Shown piece after piece: positions 16,598 to 24,007 of a stretch of DNA of 41,825 nucleotides (the first letter of the stretch is position 1; every line of letters begins with the position of its first letter). This stretch comes from an uncultured Lachnospiraceae bacterium (lineage in GTDB: Bacteria > Bacillota > Clostridia > Lachnospirales > Lachnospiraceae). The translations under genes were made by a program, and so were the position numbers. The stretch covers positions 247-42,071 of the forward strand of contig CAJTLX010000028.1 of assembly GCA_910577165.1 (NCBI GenBank), in the 5' to 3' direction. Under the pieces are notes generated by a model, which saw only the letters and a program-made list of their open reading frames with translations, was not told where the DNA came from and did no database searches.

Positions 16598-16703
16598 GAT
16601 GGCAATTAATAATTGTCATTTGCGCCGAGTACGGTTGCTTGCGACATTTACCGATTCGTGCGAGTGCGCACCCCAGGAGGGCTAGATATCTAGCAATAAA
16701 TTT
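16598..16703 (+). repeat. Intergenic structured repeat, copy C
   Basis: Third copy of the element, 38 bp after the nrdD stop and in the same direction as copy A. The first stem is ATGGCAATT/AATTGTCAT (16599-16607 with 16611-16619), longer than in copy A and different in sequence but still paired. The second is GTTGC-TT-GCGAC (16634-16645). The core CCGATTCGTGCGAGTGCGCA at 16651-16670 is identical to copy A. It closes with the palindrome GCTAGATATCTAGC (16681-16694). Confidence 0.8.
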
Positions 16704-16964
16704 ATTATACTAAGGTAATTTATAGTAAATTTCTATAAGATAAAAGGGTGGGGTTTTTATTAGAGAAATTCTGGAAAATTAAAAGGGATAGAAAATTTAA
16801 AGTAGAAAATTTAGAGTAAAAATTTTTTTAAGGCGAGAAAATTTTTATCTAAGCCTCCTTTATAGCGGGAATGATTTTGAAGAAGCCACAAAAAATTACC
16901 CGGGGCAGTACCTCCGTTATAACGGGGATGGTTTACTACGATTACTATTAGGAAAGGAAATACA
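16704..16964 (+). other. AT-rich thyX upstream region with short repeats
   Basis: The nrdD-thyX gap is 405 bp. After repeat copy C it holds a 14-bp tandem duplication (AGAAAATTTAAAGT at 16790-16803, then AGAAAATTTAGAGT at 16804-16817), a T-run, and a 24-bp direct repeat with 20 of 24 identical bases: 16854-16877 (starting CCTCCTTTATAGCGGG) and 16911-16934 (starting CCTCCGTTATAACGGG), 57 bp apart. The second copy contains the perfect palindrome CCGTTATAACGG. I see no clear promoter and no conserved coding sequence; the direct repeats could be operator sites for thyX or remnants of a mobile element. Confidence 0.5.
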
Positions 16965-17648
16965 ATGGGGAAAATAACGATCTTGCCGGAAACCACCACG
17001 GATCCAATTACCTTGATTGGCAGGCGCGCTGGCGTGTGCTGGGGGGGAGATGTGGAGGATGAGGCGAAAAATTATAAGCGCGGTATGGACTGCATTCTTG
17101 CAAACCATGGAAGAACGCTTGAATATGTAAATGTGGAGATGATTTTGGACGGGTACAGTGCCAGAGTAATCAGGGAGTGGTACACCCATATCGGGGGCGC
17201 GCCGACCAGATTACAGTCCAGCACACGCTATATCAATTACCAGAAAGGTTTCGACTATATTGTCCCGCCTTTAGTTGCAGGAAATGAACAGGCAAAGAAA
17301 GTTTACACGCAGGCAATGGAGGGGATCTTGGCATCCTTAAATAAACTGGAAGAAATTGGAATACCAAGGGAGGATTCTGCACTGCTGCTGCCGCTTGGCA
17401 TGGCAACAAAAATTGTGGACAGGCGCAATCTGCGAAATCTTGTGGAGATGAGCCGCCAGAGAATGTGTGCGCGGGCATACTGGGAATACCGGGAATTATT
17501 CTCGGATTTATGCCAGGAATTAAAGGCATATTCAAAGGAGTGGGAATGGGTGGCGGATCATCTTTTTCTGCCAAAATGCGAGGTCACGGGGTACTGCACG
17601 GAGAAAAAATCCTGCGGGAGAAAACCGCAGAAAAGGGAATTGGATTAA
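16965..17648 (+). CDS. thyX: Flavin-dependent thymidylate synthase ThyX, divergent Firmicute type
   Basis: Makes dTMP from dUMP with methylene-THF, FAD and NADPH. The ribosome site AGGAAAGGA precedes the ATG; 227 residues is a normal length. The family signature RHRxxSxNxxSxRY is replaced by a related stretch, IREWYTHIGGAPTRLQSSTR followed by YINY, with HIG in the place of RHR and a small insertion; the ending SSTRYINY and the later NLRNLVEMSRQRMCARAYWE match the dUMP/FAD site of ThyX. A cysteine-rich C-terminus (KCEVTGYCTEKKSCG) is also present. I recall the same variant from other Clostridia, so it is a subfamily and not a decayed copy. Next to nrdD it forms a dNTP-supply pair. Confidence 0.85.
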   Translation: MGKITILPETTTDPITLIGRRAGVCWGGDVEDEAKNYKRGMDCILANHGRTLEYVNVEMILDGYSARVIREWYTHIGGAPTRLQSSTRYINYQKGFDYIVPPLVAGNEQAKKVYTQAMEGILASLNKLEEIGIPREDSALLLPLGMATKIVDRRNLRNLVEMSRQRMCARAYWEYRELFSDLCQELKAYSKEWEWVADHLFLPKCEVTGYCTEKKSCGRKPQKRELD

Positions 17649-17673
17649 AATCTTAAAACCATAGTAAAAAATC

Positions 17674-17702
17674 TTGAACAAATGGAAATAAACGGATAAT
17701 AG
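17674..17702 (+). promoter_or_regulatory. Possible promoter of the Nudix gene
   Basis: TTGAAC (17674-17679), 17-bp spacer and TAATAG (17697-17702), in the 60-75 bp gap after thyX. The -10 element is weak, so confidence is low. Confidence 0.35.
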
Positions 17703-17723
17703 AAGTGGATGGGAGGCATAGTC

Positions 17724-18212
17724 GTGAATGAAATTACCACTTTATGTTATATTGAGCGGGATAATCAGTATCTGATGCTGCACAGGATAAAGAAAGAGAA
17801 AGATATCAACGCGGGCAAATGGATTGGGCTTGGCGGGCATCTGATCCCCAGTGAGAGTCCTGATGAGTGTGTTCTGCGCGAAGTAAAAGAGGAGAGCGGA
17901 CTTACGCTTATCTCTTTTAAAATTCGCGGGATCATTACTTTTTGCCTGGAGGGGCAGGATGCAGAGTATATGTTTTTATATACGGCGGATGACTTTTGTG
18001 GCGAGATAATTGAATGTAATGAGGGTGAGCTTGCCTGGGTGGATAAGGAGCGCGTATTAGAACTTCCTCTCTGGGAGGGGGATAAAATTTTTCTTAACCT
18101 TTTGCAGGAGAGGGAGGAATTTTTTTCACTCAAGCTCTGCTACCGGGGGGATATACTGGTGGAGGCAGTGCGAAATGGGAAGGAGATCAAGAAAGATAAA
18201 TATATTTATTGA
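17724..18212 (+). CDS. Nudix hydrolase (MutT/8-oxo-dGTPase type)
   Basis: A small (162-residue) Nudix pyrophosphohydrolase. The Nudix box is complete: GHLIPSE, seven residues, then REVKEESGL, matching GX5EX7REUXEEXGU. Its likely substrate is an oxidised or surplus nucleoside triphosphate; the first residues (TTLCYIERDNQYLMLHR) are typical of the MutT/8-oxo-dGTP diphosphatase branch. A GTG at 17724 is preferred because GGGAGG lies 8 bp upstream; an in-frame ATG at 17709 would place that site inside the gene. It follows nrdD and thyX, which fits nucleotide-pool care. Its TGA overlaps a possible TTG start of the methyltransferase, but base composition changes sharply there. Confidence 0.87.
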   Translation: MNEITTLCYIERDNQYLMLHRIKKEKDINAGKWIGLGGHLIPSESPDECVLREVKEESGLTLISFKIRGIITFCLEGQDAEYMFLYTADDFCGEIIECNEGELAWVDKERVLELPLWEGDKIFLNLLQEREEFFSLKLCYRGDILVEAVRNGKEIKKDKYIY

Positions 18213-18238
18213 GTACATGGAAGGATATGGTAATTGCT

Positions 18239-20173
18239 ATGAAACAGCTATCTTTATTTGCAATGGGAAAAGAAAAAAACACATTCAGCGATATTTGTGA
18301 CAGGCTAGGATGTGACAATAATATACCTGCGTGGCCGGATTTCTTTGGAAGGGCAATAAAGAATTATTTATTAGATCATCATATAGAAAATATCCACACG
18401 CTCAGTTTATTTTCCGGTGCGGGGGGATTAGATATCGGCTTTAGCGATGTTGGATTTGAAATTGTAGAATCCGTTGAAATTGAGCAAAAATTTTGTCAGA
18501 CATTGGAATTAAATTCTGGAGTAGGAAAACGTTTTGAAAAATCAAAAGTAAATTGTATTGATATAAGAGAATTTACGGGAAAAGATTTAGGAAAAATAGA
18601 TTTTATTATTGGTGGTCCTCCCTGCCAAACCTTTAGTGCAGCGGGACGAAGGGCAAATGGTGTTTTGGGAATCACTGATGCAAGGGGTGTCCTGTTTAAA
18701 GAATATGTGCGGTTATTACAGGAATTATCACCAATAGGATTTTTATTTGAAAATGTCTATGGAATTATAGGTGCCCAGGGAGGAAAAGCTTGGGAGGAGA
18801 TATTAAAGGGATTTTCGGAGGCTGGCTATAAACTTTATTATAGAATTGTTGATTCGGCGGACTACGGAGTACCCCAACATAGGGAGAGATTGATTATTGT
18901 TGGTTTGAAAGAAGGAAAATTTAAGTTTCCCAGACCAACGCATGGACCGGATTCTATGGATAATCAGCCCTTTTATAATGCGGAGACGGCTGTGACCGGA
19001 ATTTTTTTAACTCCGGAAGAGAGTAAACTGGGAATAGGAGGAAGATATGGTTCACTTTTGGATTCGATTCCTCCCGGATTAAATTATAGTTTCTATACGG
19101 AAGAAATGGGACATCCGAACCCAATTTTTGCGTGGAGATCGAAATTTTCAGATTTTTTGTATAAAGCAGATCCCAATATGCCCGTAAGAACAATTAAAGC
19201 TTCGGGCGGGGCTTATACAGGACCATTTCATTGGGATAATCGATTTTTTGCCTATCCGGAATATAAGCGGTTGCAAACATTTCCTGATGATTATGAAATT
19301 AGTGGAAAAAAACAAATTGCAGTAAAACAAATTGGCAATTCTGTTCCCCCACAACTAGCACGAATAATGGCTATTGCAATTCGGCAGCAGGTTTTTGGAA
19401 CAAAATTTCCATTTGAATTATCCTTTTTGGATGAAACTGAAGAATTAACTTTTAGAAAACGAAAGCGGCAGCTTACTGCTATATACCAGAAAAAAGCGCG
19501 AATGGCAATTGAGGCGATAAAAGAAAAACATCTGGTGCTTCCCGATTCACACAAATATTTTTGTGTAATGTCGGAGGATTTTAAATTTGAAAAAGTAAAA
19601 AAAGAAGTGGATGCAGAATACAAAGTGATTGTGGAGTGGGGAGATATACTTAAAATTAGTATTAAGCCAAGAAAGGAAAACTCCGATAACTGTGCAATCG
19701 ATATTGAAATAGAGCCAAATAGTAAAATATGGAATTTAGGTGTTAATAAAGTAAAAATGCAAATTTTTACAACGGAGATAAAAGCCTTTACTGTTGCATG
19801 GAAAGCTTTTGAGGATGAGTTAATTACTAATTCGATAAAGGCGGATATTGTTCAGCTTAATGGATATTATCAATATACACCAAAATTAAAATGTAAATGT
19901 AAAATAATGCGGGGAATAAAATATGGAGATATTGTCAGTAAAATAGTAGAAGGCGAATTGGTTGCAAAACTAATTTCTGCGGATCAACTTTCTCTGTGCT
20001 GGAATACTGCAAAAAATGAACTTGTTGAAATTGCAGAATATCTGAGAAAACTTGGTTATGAGATACGTAATCACAGGACTAACCCTCAAATTGAGGAGGG
20101 ATACTGGCTGATTCCCTATGCTTTTCCAACATTGACTCCGCAGAGTGTTCAGCTTAGAAAAAGTGTAAAATAG
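18239..20173 (+). CDS. DNA (cytosine-5) methyltransferase with long C-terminal extension
   Basis: Methylates cytosine C5 in a specific DNA sequence; probably the modification half of a type II system. Motif I is LFSGAGGLDIGF (near residue 56), motif IV GGPPCQTFSAAG with catalytic C129, motif VI FENV, motif VIII QHRERLIIVG and motif X KQIGNSVPPQLA. The target-recognition region lies between VIII and X. About 255 residues follow motif X (from roughly 390 to 644); I recognise no domain in them. The start is uncertain: ATG 18239 gives MKQLSLF, but TTG 18209 (overlapping the Nudix stop) and ATG 18227 are in frame. The gene is visibly AT-rich: 18481-18540 has 18 of 60 G/C against 30 of 60 at 17401-17460 in thyX, a sign of transfer. 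Confidence 0.93.
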   Translation: MKQLSLFAMGKEKNTFSDICDRLGCDNNIPAWPDFFGRAIKNYLLDHHIENIHTLSLFSGAGGLDIGFSDVGFEIVESVEIEQKFCQTLELNSGVGKRFEKSKVNCIDIREFTGKDLGKIDFIIGGPPCQTFSAAGRRANGVLGITDARGVLFKEYVRLLQELSPIGFLFENVYGIIGAQGGKAWEEILKGFSEAGYKLYYRIVDSADYGVPQHRERLIIVGLKEGKFKFPRPTHGPDSMDNQPFYNAETAVTGIFLTPEESKLGIGGRYGSLLDSIPPGLNYSFYTEEMGHPNPIFAWRSKFSDFLYKADPNMPVRTIKASGGAYTGPFHWDNRFFAYPEYKRLQTFPDDYEISGKKQIAVKQIGNSVPPQLARIMAIAIRQQVFGTKFPFELSFLDETEELTFRKRKRQLTAIYQKKARMAIEAIKEKHLVLPDSHKYFCVMSEDFKFEKVKKEVDAEYKVIVEWGDILKISIKPRKENSDNCAIDIEIEPNSKIWNLGVNKVKMQIFTTEIKAFTVAWKAFEDELITNSIKADIVQLNGYYQYTPKLKCKCKIMRGIKYGDIVSKIVEGELVAKLISADQLSLCWNTAKNELVEIAEYLRKLGYEIRNHRTNPQIEEGYWLIPYAFPTLTPQSVQLRKSVK

Positions 20174-20212
20174 AAAAAGATTTGCAAAAATAAAAGAAAG
20201 GTAAGTTTTTAT

Positions 20213-21499
20213 ATGGGGGAAGAGAAGGGTAATTGTCATTTGGATGTGTATATTGATCGATATGAATTGCATCAAAATAATATAATTACTACTTATTACG
20301 AAGGATTTCAAAATGCTGCGACACAGAAACGATATGAAAAGATCAATGCTGTGCTTGCGGATGGATATTTATATAAAATTATGGAACATTTATCGGAGGT
20401 GAATTTTACAGAATTTTCCAGTGAAAATAAAGCTCTTTTGAAGCAGCTGGTAAATGGAATTACAAGTGAAGTTGGTCGTGCATTAGTTGGAGTAACATTT
20501 TTGCAATTAACGATAAAAAGTATTACTCCTGATCAAAGTATTCGACTTCATAAAGGCACAACAAGAAAGGGATCGTTTTCGTGGGTGGATGGAATATCCA
20601 TGAGAACCATTGATTCTACATATAGTACACCATTTCTCCGAGAACAGGGCTTGTTAAACGTCAATAAATTTGGTGTATTTATGACTCGAAGTCTTGCGGA
20701 AAATTATCCGTATTCAAAACTTTATAAAGCGGAGATGAGAGGTCCTTTCTCCGAATGGATAGATATTGTCGATGCGATTGAAGAGGAAAGAATGCCCGCA
20801 TTGCTTGGGCTGTACTATCTTATGGCTCTGCTAAAAAATAAGTCAGAAATATTTAATTCGATGGCAGATAAAGCAGTTGCTTTGGTTGCCAAATATCCGG
20901 ATAAAACCTTTGAAAATATATCTGTGTTAATGAAGAATTTTTTTAATGGTACTGAATATTCTGCCAGAGCGTTTGAGATTGTTCTTCATGGATTTATGCA
21001 GGCAATGTCTGAATCAAATATGATTGGTGAACTGGAGCTGGTTCCTATATCTCAGATGAGATCGGCAAATAAAAAACATGGGAATATCGGTGATATTGAA
21101 TTGAAAGATGGCCGGGTAATTGTAGAGTCCTGGGATGCTAAATATGGAAAAACATATTTAAGGGATGAATTGGAAGAGCTTCGCGATAAGATTCTTATCT
21201 CTCCTGGAGTAAAAATAGCTGGTTTTGTTGTTGATAGCAAGGTTGACCGGCGAAGGGATATCATAAAGAGGGCGGAAGAAATTTCTATGGAAACCGGTGT
21301 GGATATACAATTATTTTCCTTTGATGAATGGATAAAATATCAGACGAGGAACATAGCGGGGGGAGAACTGAATAAAATAGCGGGAAGATGGCTGGCAGCA
21401 GTAGTGGAATCCTTTTCGCAAAGACGACCGGAAATAGCACCGATTGATGAACCCTGTGAAGCTTGGGTAAAAGATCTTATTTATTGTCTAACAAAGTAA
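20213..21499 (+). CDS. Putative type II restriction endonuclease partner
   Basis: A 428-residue protein I cannot assign to a named family. It follows the methyltransferase by 39 bp on the same strand and shares its AT-rich composition. Its C-terminal half contains a PD-(D/E)XK-like set: D294 (GNIGDIEL), a beta-strand (RVIVES), then D308-A-K310 (WDAKYGK), with E-rich helices before it. This is the usual arrangement of restriction nucleases, so it probably cuts the site the methyltransferase protects. No helicase, HNH or phospholipase-D motif is visible. The N-terminal about 250 residues are helical and may bind DNA. A strong hairpin (21506-21545) ends the unit. Confidence 0.62.
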   Translation: MGEEKGNCHLDVYIDRYELHQNNIITTYYEGFQNAATQKRYEKINAVLADGYLYKIMEHLSEVNFTEFSSENKALLKQLVNGITSEVGRALVGVTFLQLTIKSITPDQSIRLHKGTTRKGSFSWVDGISMRTIDSTYSTPFLREQGLLNVNKFGVFMTRSLAENYPYSKLYKAEMRGPFSEWIDIVDAIEEERMPALLGLYYLMALLKNKSEIFNSMADKAVALVAKYPDKTFENISVLMKNFFNGTEYSARAFEIVLHGFMQAMSESNMIGELELVPISQMRSANKKHGNIGDIELKDGRVIVESWDAKYGKTYLRDELEELRDKILISPGVKIAGFVVDSKVDRRRDIIKRAEEISMETGVDIQLFSFDEWIKYQTRNIAGGELNKIAGRWLAAVVESFSQRRPEIAPIDEPCEAWVKDLIYCLTK

Positions 21500-21505
21500 A
21501 TATGA

Positions 21506-21545
21506 ATGGGCGGACAGTGTAAAAAACATTTTCTTTGTCCGCCCC
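21506..21545 (+). terminator. Terminator after the restriction-modification genes
   Basis: A perfect 9-bp GC-rich stem, GGGCGGACA (21508-21516) with TGTCCGCCC (21536-21544), extended by AT pairs with a one-base bulge, followed by a T-rich tract (TTGTCTTCTTTTGTT). The 19-base loop is long for a classical terminator. Confidence 0.6.
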
Positions 21546-21648
21546 ATATTGTCTTCTTTTGTTATAAACTCCAATAAATCAACAGTTCAAAATAAACTAT
21601 ATAATCACAATACCGTTCTTACATAAAGTTTAAATATCACAAACGCTC

Positions 21649-21677
21649 TTGACAGTTCCCCCCTAAGCCTGTAAAAT
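21649..21677 (+). promoter_or_regulatory. Strong sigma-A-type promoter of the moxR operon
   Basis: Perfect TTGACA (21649-21654), 17-bp spacer, TAAAAT (21672-21677). The best consensus promoter in the window. Transcription from about 21684 gives a leader of roughly 135 nt. Confidence 0.78.
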
Positions 21678-21720
21678 GTGGATAGCCTTTAGCGGATGGC
21701 AGACGCGCGGAAAGGAAAAT

Positions 21721-21765
21721 GGTCAGCCTTGCTGACCTGCGCACCGCAAGAACGCAAAAAGCGTT
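21721..21765 (+). promoter_or_regulatory. Two hairpins in the moxR leader
   Basis: GGTCAGC-CTT-GCTGACC (21721-21737) is a perfect 7-bp stem; AACGC-AAAAA-GCGTT (21751-21765) follows. No terminator T-run. The rest of the gap 21546-21648 is AT-rich with nothing I can name. Confidence 0.5.
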
Positions 21766-21819
21766 TATGGGTAGTTGATTACTAGATACAAGAGGACATA
21801 CAGAAAAGAGGGATTCGAT

Positions 21820-22764
21820 ATGCAGGGATGGGACAAGAACCTCAACCAGGTAATGCAGGAATTAAAAAAAGTAATTATTGGAAAAGACAAGATTATCGAG
21901 AAAGTGTTAATGGCAATCTTAGCGGGTGGTCATGTTCTGATCGAGGATATTCCGGGTGTTGGAAAGACCACATTGGCACTTGCTATCTCTAAGGTATTAC
22001 AGCTTGATTATCGCCGGATGCAGTTCACGCCGGATGTGCTGCCAAGTGATGTGGTGGGCTTTCAGATGCTCTCTCCGGACGGCAAAATGCAGTACCGTCC
22101 GGGCAGTATTATGTGCAATCTCTTCCTCGCGGACGAGATCAATCGCACTTCCTCAAAAACACAGTCAGCACTGCTTGAGGTGATGGAGGAGGGCAATGTG
22201 ACAGTGGACGGTGTGACCAGACCGCTGCCCAGACCCTTTGTTGTGATTGCGACGCAGAATCCGATAGGCTCCGTCGGCACACAAATGCTGCCGGAATCTC
22301 AGATGGATCGCTTTATGGTGCGCCTTACGATGGGCTACCCGGATATTGCAAGCGAAATCGGGATGTTAAAGGACAGGGAGGGAGGGAATCCTTTGGAGCG
22401 CGTGGAAAATGTGCTTTCCCGCAGGGATTTACTACAGATTCAGGAGATGGTGGAAAACACCTATATCCATGATGCTGTATATGAGTATATCGCGGCACTG
22501 GTGCAAAAAACCAGGGAGGGTGATATGCTCTCGCTCGGTGTCAGCCCGCGCGGAACCATCGCGCTCGCTAATATGTCAAAGGCGGCCGCCTATCTTTCCG
22601 GCAGGGACTATGTTATTCCGGATGATGTAAAGAAGGTGTTCTGCGATGTGACCAAACACCGGATGCTCCTCGCACCAAAGGCAAGATTAAACCGCACAAC
22701 GATGGACGATGTGGCAAGGGGAATTTTGACCTCGGTTAGTGCGCCGCGTCTTCATAAGAAATAA
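21820..22764 (+). CDS. MoxR-family AAA+ ATPase
   Basis: About 314 residues from the ATG at 21820, which follows an AGAGGGA ribosome site; an in-frame upstream ATG at 21775 lacks one. Walker A is GVGKTT, Walker B LADEIN with the R-T-S-S-K-T-Q motif of MoxR after it, sensor 1 is ATQNP and the C-terminal lid follows. MoxR proteins act as chaperones that mature or activate a complex, and are nearly always beside DUF58 and transglutaminase-like genes, as here. The promoter and folded leader upstream show that this is the first gene of the operon. The DUF58 start is 10 bp after the stop. Confidence 0.94.
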   Translation: MQGWDKNLNQVMQELKKVIIGKDKIIEKVLMAILAGGHVLIEDIPGVGKTTLALAISKVLQLDYRRMQFTPDVLPSDVVGFQMLSPDGKMQYRPGSIMCNLFLADEINRTSSKTQSALLEVMEEGNVTVDGVTRPLPRPFVVIATQNPIGSVGTQMLPESQMDRFMVRLTMGYPDIASEIGMLKDREGGNPLERVENVLSRRDLLQIQEMVENTYIHDAVYEYIAALVQKTREGDMLSLGVSPRGTIALANMSKAAAYLSGRDYVIPDDVKKVFCDVTKHRMLLAPKARLNRTTMDDVARGILTSVSAPRLHKK

Positions 22765-22774
22765 GAGGGACATT

Positions 22775-24007
22775 ATGATAAAGCATAAATTGGCTTACAT
22801 TGGGTTGTTAACAATTTTCTGGCTGGTGATGCGCCTCTATTTATTTCGGGCGACGGCCATCCTTTTTTATATGTTGCTGATCTTTCTTCCGATGATTTTT
22901 CTTTTGTTCCGGATAAGTGCGCACGGGATAAAAGTAGAGCTTGAGGTGCCGGTGCAGGTAGTAAAAAAGGGGGAGAGATTTTGTGTCCGCGTCCGTGTGC
23001 AGGGTAAAAACCGCCTTCCAAACGGACCAATTGTTGTATGGATCTGGCACCGCAACTGTATTTCCGAGAAATGGAAAAAGAAAAAACTCACCTTTTACGG
23101 GGAAGGGGAGGAAAGTTATGAACTTTTTGCAAGTTCTAAATATTGTGCACAATATTTATTTTTGCTAAAAAAGGCAAAAATTTACGATATTTTCCAGATT
23201 TTTTCCAAAAAGATTCCCATCCCGGAGAAGAAATATGCGCAGCAGGGGATCACTGTGCTTCCAGAATGCTATGCATTAACGGAATGGATCATTCGCCCAA
23301 ATCCCAATGTAATGGTGGAGGGGGAAATTTACTCAACCGTGAAAAGCGGTGATGATGCCTCGGAGATTTTTGATATTCGCGACTATGTGCCGGGTGACCG
23401 ATTAAATCGTATTCACTGGAAGCTGACAGGCAAGCTTGAGCGGCTGATGGTCAAGGAATTTGGATTACCCTTAGACTCATCAGTTCTAATTTTTTTTGAT
23501 CTGGGCTTCTATCAGAATATGGAGGAATATCTGGAGTACCGGGACGCACTTTTTTGCGTGCTTTTTTCCCTTTCTGAGACATTGAGTGCGCAGGGACAGG
23601 TGCATTATATTGCATGGAATGCAGGGGACGGGGAGAATCAGAAGCATAAGATTACTTGCCCGGAAGATTTTTACGAGACAATGGGTATTGTTTTGCGCGA
23701 GGGAGCAGGCAGGGAGAAAGCAGACCGAGCAGCGCGCTATTTGGCGGAGTATGAGCAAGATCAGTACACCAGTATTTTTTATCTCTCGGCGGACAAAGAA
23801 CCCTGGAAGGGACTTGGCGCGATGGAGGAGGCGCGAAAATCCGCGTGGCTTACGGGCTTGTTTTTTTGCGGGTGCGAGGCAATGAGAGAGAGGGAGCAGA
23901 GTTTCGCGCCCGATGTAAAATTTTTGTATCTTGACACGAAAGCACTTGAGGAAGAACTGAATACTTCTTTGTTTGAGGGAGGGAGTCTTAGATGGCAGGA
24001 GAATTAG
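22775..24007 (+). CDS. DUF58 (von Willebrand factor A-like) membrane protein
   Basis: About 410 residues from the ATG at 22775 (AGAGGGA upstream). Two hydrophobic segments near the N-terminus (LAYIGLLTIFWLVM and the stretch containing FYMLLIFLPMIFLLF) anchor it. The DUF58 signature is IFDIRDYVPGDRLNRIHWKL followed by LMVKEF, and a vWA-like fold with a DLGFY metal-site-like strand comes after. DUF58 proteins are the usual partners of MoxR and are thought to be its clients or adaptors in the cell envelope. The gene overlaps the transglutaminase gene by 16 bp, so translation is likely coupled. Confidence 0.9.
   Translation: MIKHKLAYIGLLTIFWLVMRLYLFRATAILFYMLLIFLPMIFLLFRISAHGIKVELEVPVQVVKKGERFCVRVRVQGKNRLPNGPIVVWIWHRNCISEKWKKKKLTFYGEGEESYELFASSKYCAQYLFLLKKAKIYDIFQIFSKKIPIPEKKYAQQGITVLPECYALTEWIIRPNPNVMVEGEIYSTVKSGDDASEIFDIRDYVPGDRLNRIHWKLTGKLERLMVKEFGLPLDSSVLIFFDLGFYQNMEEYLEYRDALFCVLFSLSETLSAQGQVHYIAWNAGDGENQKHKITCPEDFYETMGIVLREGAGREKADRAARYLAEYEQDQYTSIFYLSADKEPWKGLGAMEEARKSAWLTGLFFCGCEAMREREQSFAPDVKFLYLDTKALEEELNTSLFEGGSLRWQEN

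Noticed and set aside
3534..16703. CRISPR array
   Set aside because: The only multi-copy repeat is dispersed, in both orientations, and lacks regular spacers; no cas genes are present.
16854..16934. T-box leader for thyX
   Set aside because: The conserved T-box sequence with TGGNACCGCG is missing, and a thymidylate synthase is not an expected T-box target.
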